64,000 bases of DNA. It comes from Prauserella salsuginis (GTDB taxonomy: Bacteria; Actinomycetota; Actinomycetes; Mycobacteriales; Pseudonocardiaceae). A model generated the notes under the pieces. That model was given only the letters and a program-made list of their open reading frames with translations. It was not told the origin of the DNA and did no database searches. The position numbers and the translations under genes are program-made. Where the stretch lies: contig NZ_JANBBF010000008.1 of the NCBI RefSeq assembly GCF_024648885.1, positions 620,001 to 684,000 of the forward strand. Direction: 5' to 3'. The first letter of the stretch is position 1. Each line of letters opens with the position of its first letter. Shown here one piece after another: positions 50,175 to 60,487 of the stretch.

Positions 50175-51298
50175 GGCGTGACCACCCGCGCGACGAAGTA
50201 GACGGCGCCGGTACCGGCGTGGCGTACCAGCAACAGGAAGGGCCGGTTGACGTCGACGACCACGGGTTCACCGGTCGGCATGGACACGAGTCGCATCGTG
50301 GCCGCCGTCGCCGCGGCACCTTCGAGGCCGTGCTCGTCCAGTCGCAGCACCGCCCGGTGCAGTACATCGGAGACATGCAGCCGCGGATCGCCGGACAGGC
50401 CGCCGAGATCGGCCTGCGGGGTGAACATGCGCCGCACCCCGAGGCCCCGCAACGCGTCACCGAGCGGAACCGGCACGTCGAGCGACACCCGCGGCATCGT
50501 CAACCGCACCTGTTCCGGTGCCAGCGCCGCGAGCAGGTCGGCCAGCGCGGTCTCGTCCAGGGCGACCTCGGCGTCGGCGAGCCTGCGGTCCGGTAGGAGG
50601 ACCACCGCCTCGACACCGCCGACCGCGGGCACGGCGACGGCCTGCCAGCCCCCGAACTCGGCGTAACGCATCCGCGCCGTCTGCCGCATCATCGGCACGG
50701 TCAGCGGCCCGTCGGGCCCGTGGAAATCGGCGTCGGCCGTGGCGTCGGTGGGGAACGGATGCCGCCAGGCGCAGCGCAGGTACAGCGCGTTGACCAGCGT
50801 GGCGACCGTGTCCGGGCCGACCGAGCCCGGTGGCAGCAGCTCGGGAATCAGGTCCCGCGTCGTGGCGGCCACGTCGGCGTTGATCGCGGCCCGGGCGGCC
50901 TCGGGGTCGTCGACGAACGGCGCGGCCGCGACCCGGCCCGAAGCCCGCTGTTCGAGCGCCTCCGCGTAGCCGTCCTCGACGGCCAGGCCGTCCCACGCCC
51001 ACAGCGTGTTCGACACGGCGAGCACCGGTTCCTCCTGGCCGGTCCTGGCCTCGAGCACCGCAGCGGCGTCCAGCAGCCGGGTCTGGTCCGCGAGCGCGGA
51101 CGTCTGTCCGGCGACCAGCGCGGTGATCTCGTCGGCGGTCTCACCCCGTGCACCGTCGGCCACGAGCCCCAACGCGCCCGCCGCCGAGTACGGCGACACG
51201 CAGGCGTCGTCGGTTCCGGGGTCCCCCGCGGTCGCACGATGCACGGCGAGCGCGAACGTCCGGTGCGCGGCTTCCGCCGGGTCCGTCGTGACCTCCAT
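50171..51298 (-). CDS. Serpin-family protease inhibitor
   Basis: A 375-residue serpin, full family length. NALYLRCAWRHPF, the hinge segment LDEHGLEGAAATAAT (320-334) and VNRPFLLLVRH (350-360) are clear signatures. Counting from the hinge, Val338-Ser339 is the likely reactive bond, suggesting inhibition of elastase- or chymotrypsin-like proteases. No signal peptide is visible, so it should act inside the cell. P14 is leucine instead of the usual small residue, which could slow loop insertion. TACGGT (51305-51310) is six bases before the ATG with no Shine-Dalgarno: probably leaderless. Confidence 0.9.
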   Translation of the reverse strand: MEVTTDPAEAAHRTFALAVHRATAGDPGTDDACVSPYSAAGALGLVADGARGETADEITALVAGQTSALADQTRLLDAAAVLEARTGQEEPVLAVSNTLWAWDGLAVEDGYAEALEQRASGRVAAAPFVDDPEAARAAINADVAATTRDLIPELLPPGSVGPDTVATLVNALYLRCAWRHPFPTDATADADFHGPDGPLTVPMMRQTARMRYAEFGGWQAVAVPAVGGVEAVVLLPDRRLADAEVALDETALADLLAALAPEQVRLTMPRVSLDVPVPLGDALRGLGVRRMFTPQADLGGLSGDPRLHVSDVLHRAVLRLDEHGLEGAAATAATMRLVSMPTGEPVVVDVNRPFLLLVRHAGTGAVYFVARVVTP

Positions 51299-51326
51299 TC
51301 CGTGACCGTATCGTCATCCGGCGCGG

Positions 51327-52751
51327 TTATGCGTGGCGGCCCGTGTGCCAGGAATGCCAGGCGTGCGCCTGCGCATCGGTGAGCGTCGCCACCTGGTCGA
51401 TCACCACACGCAGCCGTTCGGCGTCGCTCTCGGCGCCGGACCACATCTGCCGGAACACCGGCTCGAGTGCCTCGGGGGACCGCGCGAGCAGCACGTCGAT
51501 CAGCTCGGCGAGCAGCTGCCGCTGCCCCTCCTGCAGCGCAAGCCTGCGCCGGTCACTCATGACGTACCGCAGCGCCATCGCCTTCAGCAGCGCGACCTCG
51601 GCCGCCACGCGGGCGGGCACCCGCAGGTCGGCCTCGTAACGCCACAGCGGGCGGTGCCCGTACTCCTCGCGGGTGGCGGTCACGGCCGCGGAGGCGAACC
51701 GTCCGACGAGCTCGCTGGTGAGCCGCTTCAGCGTGACCTGCGCGCCGAGGGTCGAGTCGTAGCCGCGCGCGGCGAGCTCGGCCACGACCGGCAACGTGAG
51801 CAGTTCCGCCGCGGCGTCCTCGACCGCCGACACCGGTTCGGCCGTGAAGTGTTTCGCCGCGAGCGCCGCGACGGCCGCCCGTTCGACGGGGTCGGCGAGC
51901 ATCCCGAACGAGATCCGGCCCGCCCGGACCGCGTCCTCGACGTCGTGCACCGAGTAGGCGACGTCGTCGGCCCAGTCCATGATCTGTGCCTCGAGACACC
52001 GCCGGCCACCGTGTGGCCCTGCCTCGTCGCCGGTCCCGCCGTCGCTGCCCGTGGGGTCGCGGTTCGTGGGGTCGCGGTTCGTGGGGTCGCTGCCCGTGTT
52101 GCCGTGCGTGCGGACGCCGTCGCCACCACCGTCGCCGCCACCACCACCGCGGAGCCAGCGGAACACGGCCAGATCGTCGGCGTACACCCCGAACTTCGCC
52201 GTGCCGGGCCGCCGCGGCCACGGATACTTGGTCGCGGCGTCGAGGCTGGCGCGCGTGAGGTTGAGCCCACCGGTGACCGTGTCCGCGAGTCCGGGGGCGA
52301 CATCCGGGTCGCCGCCCAGGATCTTCGGTTCGAGCCGGGTGAGGATGCGCAGGGTCTGGGCGTTGCCTTCGAAACCGCCGCACGGCTCCGCCGCCTCGTT
52401 GAGGGCGTGCTCGCCGTTGTGGCCGAACGGCGGATGTCCGATGTCGTGGGCCAGCCCCGCCGTGTCGACGATGTCCGGATCGGCACCGAGGTCCTCGGCG
52501 ATCCCCCTGCCGATCTGAGCGACTTCGAGGGAATGGGTGAGCCGGGTTCGCGGCACACCGCTCACCTCGGCCCCCTCCCCCGGGCCGACGACCTGGGTCT
52601 TGCCGGCCAGCCTGCGCAGCGCCGCCGAATGCAGCACGCGGGCGCGGTCCCTGGCGAACGGCGACCGGGTGTCCTCCCGCGCTCCGCTCAGTGCACCGCC
52701 CTTGGCCGGTTCGGGATGCAACCGTGCGCGGTCCTGCTCGGTGTACGACAC
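51327..52751 (-). CDS. dgt: Deoxyguanosinetriphosphate triphosphohydrolase-like protein
   Basis: A 474-residue HD-domain protein that hydrolyses dNTPs to nucleoside and triphosphate. Metal ligands His73, His102-Asp103 and Asp262 or 263 lie in [23 protein letters not shown] and [11 protein letters not shown]. Residues 201-250 are a Gly/Asp/Thr-rich insertion containing NRDPT repeats, between two HD-domain helices, that is absent from typical family members. GTG start; TAGACT (52759-52764) lies seven bases upstream and there is no Shine-Dalgarno. Confidence 0.93.
   Translation of the reverse strand: MSYTEQDRARLHPEPAKGGALSGAREDTRSPFARDRARVLHSAALRRLAGKTQVVGPGEGAEVSGVPRTRLTHSLEVAQIGRGIAEDLGADPDIVDTAGLAHDIGHPPFGHNGEHALNEAAEPCGGFEGNAQTLRILTRLEPKILGGDPDVAPGLADTVTGGLNLTRASLDAATKYPWPRRPGTAKFGVYADDLAVFRWLRGGGGGDGGGDGVRTHGNTGSDPTNRDPTNRDPTGSDGGTGDEAGPHGGRRCLEAQIMDWADDVAYSVHDVEDAVRAGRISFGMLADPVERAAVAALAAKHFTAEPVSAVEDAAAELLTLPVVAELAARGYDSTLGAQVTLKRLTSELVGRFASAAVTATREEYGHRPLWRYEADLRVPARVAAEVALLKAMALRYVMSDRRRLALQEGQRQLLAELIDVLLARSPEALEPVFRQMWSGAESDAERLRVVIDQVATLTDAQAHAWHSWHTGRHA
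52040..52145. repeat. Low-complexity repeat inside dgt
   Basis: Tandem copies of GGGTCGCGGTTCGTG (15 bp, in frame) followed by a GCC/ACC-rich run. It encodes the [10 protein letters not shown] and [11 protein letters not shown] insertion in the Dgt protein. The period is a multiple of three, so the frame is kept. Confidence 0.8.
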
Positions 52752-52791
52752 CCGCGTCAGTCTACGAACCCGGCCCGTCCTGTCACGGCAA

Positions 52792-52817
52792 GCGCGCCGC
52801 GGCGGCCGCGGGCGCGC
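52792..52817 (-). terminator. GC-rich hairpin downstream of the YdcF-like gene
   Basis: GCGCG-CCGCGG (52792-52802) pairs with CCGCGG-CGCGC (52806-52817) with a three-base loop and one bulged G. It lies 40 bases past the YdcF-like stop and before the dgt promoter, so it could separate the glyS-side operon from dgt. No T-tract. Confidence 0.5.
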
Positions 52818-52856
52818 CGGTCCGCGACCTCGGCAGTCGGGCCCCGCCGGTCGTCA

Positions 52857-53465
52857 CTACCGAATGCTGTCGGTGCCGAATAGGTGGTAGTACAGCAACG
52901 CGACGGTCTCCCGCCCGATGTACCAGGCCTGCGTCTCCCGTGTCCGCACGATCGGCCCCGAGTGCGTCGGCGACGTCCACGCCTCGAGACCGGCGTCCTC
53001 GGCCATCGTGCGGGCCCGCAGCGAGTGCCACGGATCGCTGACGATCACCGTCGTGGCCCAGCCGCGGTCCTGCAGCTCCCGCGCCGCAGCCTGCAACGAC
53101 CGCAACGTGTCGGCACCCTCCGGCACCGTCAGCACGTCCTTCTCCGGAACGCCGTTGTCGGTGAGCCACCGGGCACCCGATTCGGCCTCGCTGTAGGTGT
53201 CCCCGGGAGCGCGTCCGCCCGTCGTGACGATGCGCGGCGCGACGCCCTGGTCGTACAGCTCCTTCGCCTGGCCGAGACGATAGGCGAACACCTGCGATGG
53301 CGTGCCGTTGTACTGCGCGGCGCCGAGCACCACGATCGCGTCGACCTGCGGGCGTTCGTCGGCACGCGCCACGTACCACACCCGTAGTGCCGTACCGCCG
53401 ACCAGCACGAGCGCCATGATCAGGACACCGGCGACGGCGCGGCGGATCCACCGCGTCACCCCCAC
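52857..53465 (-). CDS. YdcF/SanA-like (DUF218) membrane-anchored protein
   Basis: A 202-residue protein with an N-terminal membrane helix (VLIMALVLVGGTAL) and a DUF218 domain: AIVVLGAAQYNGTPS, VTTGGRAPGDTYSEA and VSDPWHSLRARTMA. Such proteins have a Rossmann-like fold and are linked to envelope or vancomycin-related permeability, reaction uncertain. It follows glyS on the same strand by 11 bases. GTG start with GAGAGG upstream. Confidence 0.85.
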   Translation of the reverse strand: MGVTRWIRRAVAGVLIMALVLVGGTALRVWYVARADERPQVDAIVVLGAAQYNGTPSQVFAYRLGQAKELYDQGVAPRIVTTGGRAPGDTYSEAESGARWLTDNGVPEKDVLTVPEGADTLRSLQAAARELQDRGWATTVIVSDPWHSLRARTMAEDAGLEAWTSPTHSGPIVRTRETQAWYIGRETVALLYYHLFGTDSIR

Positions 53466-53476
53466 GGCAACGCCTC

Positions 53477-54865
<1,389 letters not shown>

Positions 54866-54936
54866 TCCACGCTCCGTGGGAACTATCGCAGTGGTGGGTC
54901 GGATTATGTGAAGCACCAGACTAGCCCGAGGCCGCG

Positions 54937-54992
54937 GCCGCTCCTGCGAGGGGCGGGCCGCTCCTGCGAGGGGCGGGCCGCTCCCGCGGGGC
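54937..54992. repeat. 20-bp tandem repeat upstream of glyS
   Basis: Two perfect 20-bp units (54937-54956 and 54957-54976, core CCGCTCCTGCGAGGGGCGGG) and a decayed third. Lies in the spacer between glyS and smtB. No coding or structural role apparent. Confidence 0.85.
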
Positions 54993-55124
54993 CGCCGATC
55001 CGCAGCGTCCGGCCACCGGCGCCGGCCCCACCCGTGCACCCGGCTCGCCGCTCCGCGGCCGAGCGACGGGACCGGCCGCGTCGGCGCACTAGGATGGACG
55101 CGCACACACCCATCAACCGACCAC

Positions 55125-55155
55125 GACCGCACAACACAGCGACCGCACAACACAG
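55125..55155 (+). repeat. Direct repeat GACCGCACAACACAG in the smtB leader
   Basis: Two identical 15-bp copies (55125-55139 and 55141-55155) at a 16-base period, within the predicted 5' leader of smtB. Could be a chance duplication or part of a leader structure. Confidence 0.7.
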
Positions 55156-55213
55156 ATCACCCACCGGAGAGCCGTGTGCCGGCACACGGCGGACGCAGGC
55201 TGGAGCATGCGAC

Positions 55214-55717
55214 ATGGCGACGGCGAGTTCCGACGCGGCGCCCGCGGGCCCACCCGGCCCCGGTGAGACGGGCGCGGACGGTCACGTCGACGCCGGCCAC
55301 GACCCGGCCGTACCGGGCCACCGCGACGGTCACCCGCATCCCGACGACACCGGACACGATGTCGCAGGGCACGATGTCGCGGGGCACGATCACCCGGGCG
55401 GTCCGGTGCCGCTGACGCCGCCGCCGTCACCGACCGCGCTGACCGATGCGGGCGAGCTGCTGCGGGCACTGGCCGCACCGGTGCGGATCGCCATCGTGCT
55501 GCAGCTGCGGGACGGCGACCGGTGCGTGCACGACCTGGTGGACGCCCTGGACGTGGCCCAGCCGCTGATCAGCCAGCACCTGCGTGTCCTCAAGGCGGCC
55601 GGCGTTGTACACGGTCAGCGACGCGGACGCGAGGTCGCCTACCGACTGGTCGACGATCACCTGGCACATATCGTGGTGGACGCCGTCGCACACGTGCAGG
55701 AGGAGGCGAAGCGATGA
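55214..55717 (+). CDS. smtB: ArsR/SmtB-family metal-sensing repressor with His-rich N-terminus
   Basis: A 167-residue winged-helix repressor. Residues 80-145 form the HTH (QPLISQHLRVLKAAG is the recognition helix). The C-terminal helix carries D147-x-H149-x10-H160-x2-E163, exactly the spacing of the SmtB alpha-5 zinc site. The N-terminal 70 residues are an extension with nine histidines between 24 and 60 (GHDVAGHDVAGHDH), a likely extra metal-binding tail. It overlaps zur by four bases, the same smtB-zur pair found after glyS in mycobacteria. ATG 55214 has GGAG eight bases upstream. Confidence 0.9.
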   Translation: MATASSDAAPAGPPGPGETGADGHVDAGHDPAVPGHRDGHPHPDDTGHDVAGHDVAGHDHPGGPVPLTPPPSPTALTDAGELLRALAAPVRIAIVLQLRDGDRCVHDLVDALDVAQPLISQHLRVLKAAGVVHGQRRGREVAYRLVDDHLAHIVVDAVAHVQEEAKR

Positions 55718-56181
55718 GCACTTCGACGAGCAGCTCGTCGGCCGACAGCACCTCGGCGGGAGCCAAGGCGTCCAAGGCGCCGCTGCCGGGGCGCAGGGCG
55801 ACCCGGCAGCGGGCCGCGGTCGTCGAGCTGCTGGCCGAGGTGGACGATTTCCGGTCGGCGCAGGAGCTGCACGACGAACTGCGCCGCCGCGGCGAGGGCA
55901 TCGGCCTCACGACCGTGTACCGGACACTCCAGTCGCTGAGCGACGCCGACGAGATCGACGTGCTGCGCACCGACTCCGGCGAGGCGCTGTACCGACGCTG
56001 TTCGGAACACCATCACCACCACCTGGTGTGCCGCAGCTGCGGCTATACGGTCGAAGTGGAGGGACCGGCCGTGGAACGCTGGGCCGAGGCGATCGCCTCC
56101 GGCAACGGTTTCTCCGACATCAGCCACATGATCGAGATCATGGGCACCTGCTCGACCTGCGCCGCGCAGCAGGCGAGCTGA
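55714..56181 (+). CDS. zur: Fur-family regulator, zinc uptake regulator type
   Basis: A 155-residue Fur protein. The first 25 residues are a Ser/Ala-rich tail; the HTH is around GLTTVYRTLQSLSDADEI; metal ligands include the HHHHH stretch (99-103), and C106-x2-C109 with C146-x2-C149 form the structural zinc site. Position directly after smtB and before the uppS-recO-era block is that of mycobacterial FurB/Zur, so zinc is favoured over iron. ATGA overlap with smtB; GGAGG seven bases before the ATG. Confidence 0.9.
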   Translation: MSTSTSSSSADSTSAGAKASKAPLPGRRATRQRAAVVELLAEVDDFRSAQELHDELRRRGEGIGLTTVYRTLQSLSDADEIDVLRTDSGEALYRRCSEHHHHHLVCRSCGYTVEVEGPAVERWAEAIASGNGFSDISHMIEIMGTCSTCAAQQAS

Positions 56182-56185
56182 CCGG

Positions 56186-56950
56186 TCAGGTCTCGTACGG
56201 CTCCTCCGGCCGGGGAATCTCCCGCAGCGTGCGCACGGCAAGGTCGGGGACGTAGTCGCGGGCGCGCGTGTCGTCGGCGGGCACCAGGTGTCCCGTGACC
56301 TCGACCCACGTGTCCGACGGCAGCAGGTCCGCCTGCCCACCGGTGAGGCCGGTGCGGACGGCGAACGCGTCCGCCGCGCAACAGCTCATGGTCATGCGCG
56401 CCAACTGCGGACCGTCGGCGGTCTGCACGACGAAGCCGGTGAGCCGCACCGTGCGTCCGTCGAGGGAATCGCGTTCGTCCCATCCGGCGCGGGCGACGAA
56501 ATCGCCCACCGGCAGCGACACGACCTCGCGGGGCGGGAGCGGTGCGAACTCCGTGTTTCCGGGTTCGGTGTTCTGCCTGGTCCGCAGCACCGAGTCGGCG
56601 CCCAGCGCCGGGGGCGCCACGAGCAGCACGGCGAGCACGGGCACGACGATCAGCCACGCCGAACGCGCGGTGTGTTCGTGTCCGCCCTCCCCCGCGCACG
56701 CGTCGGGTGCGCAGCCACGGCCGTCACCGGCGTCGTCGGTTTCGTCGGTGTCTCCCGCCGCAGCGCGCGCTCCGTCGCGGACGTCCCGCACGATCGCCAC
56801 GCCCGCCAGCACGAGCATGACGATGCCCGCACCGACCAGCCACGGCTGGTGTGTGGGCTTGACATAGCGCAGGTAGTCGCCGGTCACGGCGATCTTCAGC
56901 AGCGCACCGCCGAGCAGTAGCAGCAGGACGTTCTGGGTCTCGCGCCTCAC
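56186..56950 (-). CDS. TIGR03943-type membrane protein, partner of the permease
   Basis: A 254-residue protein with two or three N-terminal membrane helices, a His/Cys/acid-rich cytosolic loop (residues 65-90, CAPDACAGEGGHEH), another helix and a C-terminal OB-like domain (MTMSCCAADAF). This matches the TIGR03943 (YcgQ-like) family, always beside a UPF0718 permease. GTG 56950 overlaps the permease stop (GTGA). Convergent with zur; a zinc link is an attractive inference, not shown. Confidence 0.82.
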   Translation of the reverse strand: MRRETQNVLLLLLGGALLKIAVTGDYLRYVKPTHQPWLVGAGIVMLVLAGVAIVRDVRDGARAAAGDTDETDDAGDGRGCAPDACAGEGGHEHTARSAWLIVVPVLAVLLVAPPALGADSVLRTRQNTEPGNTEFAPLPPREVVSLPVGDFVARAGWDERDSLDGRTVRLTGFVVQTADGPQLARMTMSCCAADAFAVRTGLTGGQADLLPSDTWVEVTGHLVPADDTRARDYVPDLAVRTLREIPRPEEPYET

Positions 56951-57966
56951 CGCACGCCTCCCAGGAAGACCAATCCCGACACGACGGCACAGCCGATCGC
57001 CACCACGAACGTGACCGGCGCGAACCGCAGCGCGAACGCCCGTCCGAACGTGCCGGCCTGCAGGGCGAACAGCTTCGCGTCGATGGCGGGGCCGACGACG
57101 AGGAACACCAGCCGCGGCAACAGCGGCAGCGCCGACAGTGACGCGGCGACGAACGCATCGGCCTCGCTGCACAGCGACAGCACCACGGCCAGCACCGCCA
57201 TGACCAGGACACCCAGCACGATCTGCTCACCGAGGGAGGAGAACCAGTCCGCGGGGATAACCACGCCGAACGCCGCAGCGACCAGACCGCCCAGCACGAG
57301 GAAACCGCCCGCGTCGACGAGGTCGGCCCTGGCGGTCTCGGCGAACACGCGCCACCGGTCGCGCCCTGCCGTGTCGGGCAGCCGCCGCAGGGCGCGCTCG
57401 GCGATCCAGTCGAGCTTGCCCCAGCGCAGCCACAACCAGCCCATGATCAGCGCCGTGGCGAGCGAGCCTGCGAAACGGGCGGCCACCATGGCGGGTTCGC
57501 CGGGGAACGCCACAGCGGTCGAGACGAGCACGATGGGGTTCACCGCGGGTGCCGCCAGCAGGAACGCCAGCGCGGCCGCCGGGGCGACGCCCTGTCCGAT
57601 CAGTCGGCGCGCCACGGGCACCGACGCGCATTCGCACCCGGCCAGCACGACGCCCGACACTCCGGCGACGCCGACAGCAGCCGAGTCCCTGCGCGGCAGC
57701 ACCCGGCGTAGCGCCCGCGCGGGCACGAACGCGGCGATCGCCCCGCTGAGCAGCACCCCGAGCACGAGGAACGGCAACGCCTGCACGCAGATCGCCACGA
57801 ACACCGTCGTCGCCGTCTGCAGCACCGGGACGTCGACGGCCTCGCGGAGCTGATCCTGCGCGAGGATCGCCAGCACCAACAGCGCGCACAGCACCTGCAT
57901 CGAGGTGATGCGCCACCGCCTGCCCGGCCGGCCTGCCCGGCGCGCACTGTCGACAACGGTTTCCAT
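56947..57966 (-). CDS. UPF0718/YraQ-type permease
   Basis: A 339-residue permease with about eight membrane helices. VLAGCECASVPVARRLIGQG and APAVNPIVLVSTAVAFPG are the signature repeats of this family (YraQ/DUF318), which is structurally related to transporters of oxyanions or metals. Translationally coupled to the TIGR03943 partner. Substrate unknown. Confidence 0.85.
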   Translation of the reverse strand: METVVDSARRAGRPGRRWRITSMQVLCALLVLAILAQDQLREAVDVPVLQTATTVFVAICVQALPFLVLGVLLSGAIAAFVPARALRRVLPRRDSAAVGVAGVSGVVLAGCECASVPVARRLIGQGVAPAAALAFLLAAPAVNPIVLVSTAVAFPGEPAMVAARFAGSLATALIMGWLWLRWGKLDWIAERALRRLPDTAGRDRWRVFAETARADLVDAGGFLVLGGLVAAAFGVVIPADWFSSLGEQIVLGVLVMAVLAVVLSLCSEADAFVAASLSALPLLPRLVFLVVGPAIDAKLFALQAGTFGRAFALRFAPVTFVVAIGCAVVSGLVFLGGVR

Positions 57967-58003
57967 CAGTGCGCCATCATGCCAGGCGACGTTCCGCGGC
58001 CCT

Positions 58004-58414
58004 TCAGGCGCTGACGAGCTCCGAGCGCACCTGCGAAGCCGTCGACACGACGAGCATCAGCAGCGTGCCGAGCGGCCCCGGGTCGAGCCCCTGCGCGGGG
58101 AACGCGTACCGCAGCGTGACGTCCGTGCCGCTGTCGCCGTGCACGATGCCGAGCGTGCCGAACAGGCCCTGCCCCGCACGCTCGGCCACGACCGCGGCCA
58201 GCTTCGGATCGTCCGGCAGGTCCCACGCCACGACACACGTCAGGCTCAGCACCAGCAGGCCGTCGGCCAGCTGCATCGCCTGCACGACGCACGGCACGTC
58301 GGAGTGTTTGAACGTGAGCGTGCCGTCGTCGTCGACCTGCACGTCCAGGTAGTTCTCGAGCGCTTCCTTGGCTGCGGCGAGCAGCTGGGCGGTGTCGGCG
58401 GCCTCAGAGGTCAT
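58004..58414 (-). CDS. Small YbjN-like protein
   Basis: A 136-residue cytosolic protein resembling YbjN / secretion-chaperone-like folds: a first helix ([13 protein letters not shown]), then strands ([14 protein letters not shown]). It overlaps the uppS stop by four bases, so it is co-translated. A small protein also sits at this position between furB and uppS in mycobacteria. Function unknown. Confidence 0.7.
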   Translation of the reverse strand: MTSEAADTAQLLAAAKEALENYLDVQVDDDGTLTFKHSDVPCVVQAMQLADGLLVLSLTCVVAWDLPDDPKLAAVVAERAGQGLFGTLGIVHGDSGTDVTLRYAFPAQGLDPGPLGTLLMLVVSTASQVRSELVSA

Positions 58415-59265
58415 GCGGTGTCCTTCCCGGGTTCGGCGGTGGTGTCGGCGGCGTCGGTGCCGTCGCTCTGGTCGACGGCGCCGCCGAACCGGCGGTCGCG
58501 CTTGGCGTATTCGAGGCACGCGTCCCACAGCTGGGTGCGGTCGAAGTCGGGGAACAGCGTGTCCTGGAAGACGAACTCGGCGTAGGCCGACTCCCACAGC
58601 AGGAAATTCGAGGTGCGCAGTTCGCCGGAGGGCCGCAGGAACAGGTCCACGTCCGGCATCTGCGGCTGGTACAGGTATTTGGCGACGGTGCGCTCGTCGA
58701 CCTTGTCGGGGTTGATCTTGCCCTCGGCCGCCAGCCGCGCGATGTGCCGCGCCGCGTCGCCGATCTCGGCGCGACCGCCGTAGTTGACGCACATAGTCAT
58801 GTTCATGCGCGTGTTGTGCTTGGTCTTCTCCTCGGCGGCCTCGAGTTCCTTGATCACGCTGCGCCACAGCTTGGGCCTGCGGCCCGCCCACCGGATGCGC
58901 ACGCCGATGGAGCCGAGGTAGTCGACCTGGCGGCGAATCGTGTCGCGGTTGAAGCCCATCAGGAAACGCACCTCGTCGGGACTGCGCTTCCAGTTCTCCG
59001 TCGAGAAGGCGTACACCGACAGCCACTTGACGCCGAGTTCCACCGCGCCGCTGGCGACGTCGATCATCACCGACTCGCCGCGCTTGTGGCCTTCGATGCG
59101 CGGCATGCCGCGCTGGTTGGCCCACCGGCCGTTGCCGTCCATCACGAGGGCGACGTGGTTCGGCACCAGTTCCGACGGGATCCGGGGCGGACGGGCACCC
59201 GACGGGTGCGGGTCAGGTTCCCGCACCTCCTGGATGCGTGTCGCGTCGCGAGCCTTCCAGCGCAC
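58411..59265 (-). CDS. uppS: Isoprenyl (undecaprenyl/decaprenyl) diphosphate synthase
   Basis: A 284-residue cis-prenyltransferase making the lipid carrier for cell-wall synthesis. [16 protein letters not shown] (P-loop with catalytic Asp), [18 protein letters not shown] and [15 protein letters not shown] are all present. It continues about 20 residues past the usual C-terminus with an acidic tail. GTG 59265 lies 53 bases inside the end of recO, an unusually large overlap, which persists unless the start is further downstream. Confidence 0.94.
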   Translation of the reverse strand: MRWKARDATRIQEVREPDPHPSGARPPRIPSELVPNHVALVMDGNGRWANQRGMPRIEGHKRGESVMIDVASGAVELGVKWLSVYAFSTENWKRSPDEVRFLMGFNRDTIRRQVDYLGSIGVRIRWAGRRPKLWRSVIKELEAAEEKTKHNTRMNMTMCVNYGGRAEIGDAARHIARLAAEGKINPDKVDERTVAKYLYQPQMPDVDLFLRPSGELRTSNFLLWESAYAEFVFQDTLFPDFDRTQLWDACLEYAKRDRRFGGAVDQSDGTDAADTTAEPGKDTA

Positions 59266-60370
59266 CTGTCACCTCCACCTCGCCGGGCGCGGTCGCCCGT
59301 GCCGTGTCCGTCCACGCCGTTGCAGCCGTCCCGAACTCCTCGTCGTCGGAGGCTGCCGCCGGCTCGCCGCCTGCTTCCCGGCCACCGGTCGACGCGGTGG
59401 ACGTCGCCGCAGTCACCGCAGTGTTCGAGTGTGCGGCGTCCGAGTGTGCCGGGCCGTGTTCTGCCGGGTCCTGTGGTGCCCGGGCCTGTTGTTCCGGGGC
59501 CTGTTGTTCTGGGGCCTGTTGTTCCGGGTGGACCGCTGCCGGGTCGGCGGCACCGGTGCCCGGATCGTCGGTGCCGTCGTCGGTGTCACCGCTGGCATGC
59601 GGGTCCGACCCTAACGCGGCGGTCAGCGGCGCCTCGCGGGCACGGCGTTCCACGAACGGCAGGGAGCGCAGGCGGCGTTCCAGGTGCCATTGCAGATGCG
59701 CCGCGACCAGGCCGCTGACGTCGCGGCGCACGGACTGGGTGCTGTCCTCGGCGACGGGCCAGTCGCCGTGCAGCAGCGCCGCCATCACGGCCAGCACGTC
59801 CGGTGCGGGGTGCACGGAACCGGGGACGCGACAGCGCGGGCACAGCAGGCCGCCCGCCTGCACGTTGAACGCGGCGTGCGGGCCGCGTTCGCCGCAGCGG
59901 GCGCATTCGGTGAGTGCCGGCTCCCAGCCTGCGAACGCCATGGCGCGCAGCAGAAACGCGTCGAGCACGAGCGACGAGTCGCGCTGGCCGCCGGCGAGCG
60001 CCCGCAGCGCGCCGACGACGAGGAGATACAACTTCAGCGCGGGCTGTTCCTCCTCGGCGGCCAGCCGGTCGGCGGTCTCCACGATCGCGGCGGCCGCCGT
60101 GTACGCCTGGTAGTCGCTCACGATGGGTAGTGCGAACGCGTCGACCGTCTGCACCTGCGTGACGACGTCGAGCGTGCGGCCGGTGTAGAACTGCACGTCG
60201 ACGTGCCCGAACGGTTCGAGCCTCGCACCGAACCGGGACGTCGTCCGCCGCACGCCCTTGGCGACGGCGCGCACCTTGCCGTTGCGGCGCGTCAGCAGGG
60301 TGATGATGCGGTCGGCCTCACCGAGCTTGTGCACGCGCAGCACCACGCCGGTGTCCCGATACAAGCTCAC
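59213..60370 (-). CDS. recO: DNA repair protein RecO with a long low-complexity C-terminal extension
   Basis: A 385-residue protein. Residues 1-248 are standard Rec[20 protein letters not shown] (OB fold), zinc-finger cysteines 156, 159, 177 and 180. It acts with RecF/RecR in loading RecA at gaps. Residues 250-385 are an extension rich in Asp, Ala, Thr and Glu with EQQAP repeats (283-296), not part of the family, and its end overlaps uppS by 53 bases. GATCAT six bases before the GTG is a possible leaderless -10. Confidence 0.92.
   Translation of the reverse strand: MSLYRDTGVVLRVHKLGEADRIITLLTRRNGKVRAVAKGVRRTTSRFGARLEPFGHVDVQFYTGRTLDVVTQVQTVDAFALPIVSDYQAYTAAAAIVETADRLAAEEEQPALKLYLLVVGALRALAGGQRDSSLVLDAFLLRAMAFAGWEPALTECARCGERGPHAAFNVQAGGLLCPRCRVPGSVHPAPDVLAVMAALLHGDWPVAEDSTQSVRRDVSGLVAAHLQWHLERRLRSLPFVERRAREAPLTAALGSDPHASGDTDDGTDDPGTGAADPAAVHPEQQAPEQQAPEQQARAPQDPAEHGPAHSDAAHSNTAVTAATSTASTGGREAGGEPAAASDDEEFGTAATAWTDTARATAPGEVEVTGALEGSRRDTHPGGAGT
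59478..59530. repeat. 15-bp tandem repeat inside recO
   Basis: Three units of about 15 bp (core CTGTTGTTCCGGGGC and variants) encode the EQQAP motif copies in the RecO C-terminal extension. In frame, so copy-number change would not break the protein. Confidence 0.8.
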
Positions 60371-60487
60371 CGGACCATGATCCCACGCCCGGGCGACAAC
60401 CCGTGGCCAGCAGCGCCGAGGCGTGACACTCATCGCCGCGGACGCAACGGCGGGTGGGGCCGCGGCGACGGGGTGCCTACCACCCGG

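Larger units (their letters stand above)
54866..55213. other. glyS / smtB divergent intergenic region
   Basis: 348 bases without a gene. GATAGT about 20 bases upstream of the glyS start on the minus strand is a possible -10. TAGGAT (55090-55095) is a good -10 for smtB with a leader of about 110 bases. Two local tandem repeats (54937-54992 and 55125-55155) fill the rest. No obvious Zur or SmtB palindrome was found. Confidence 0.6.
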
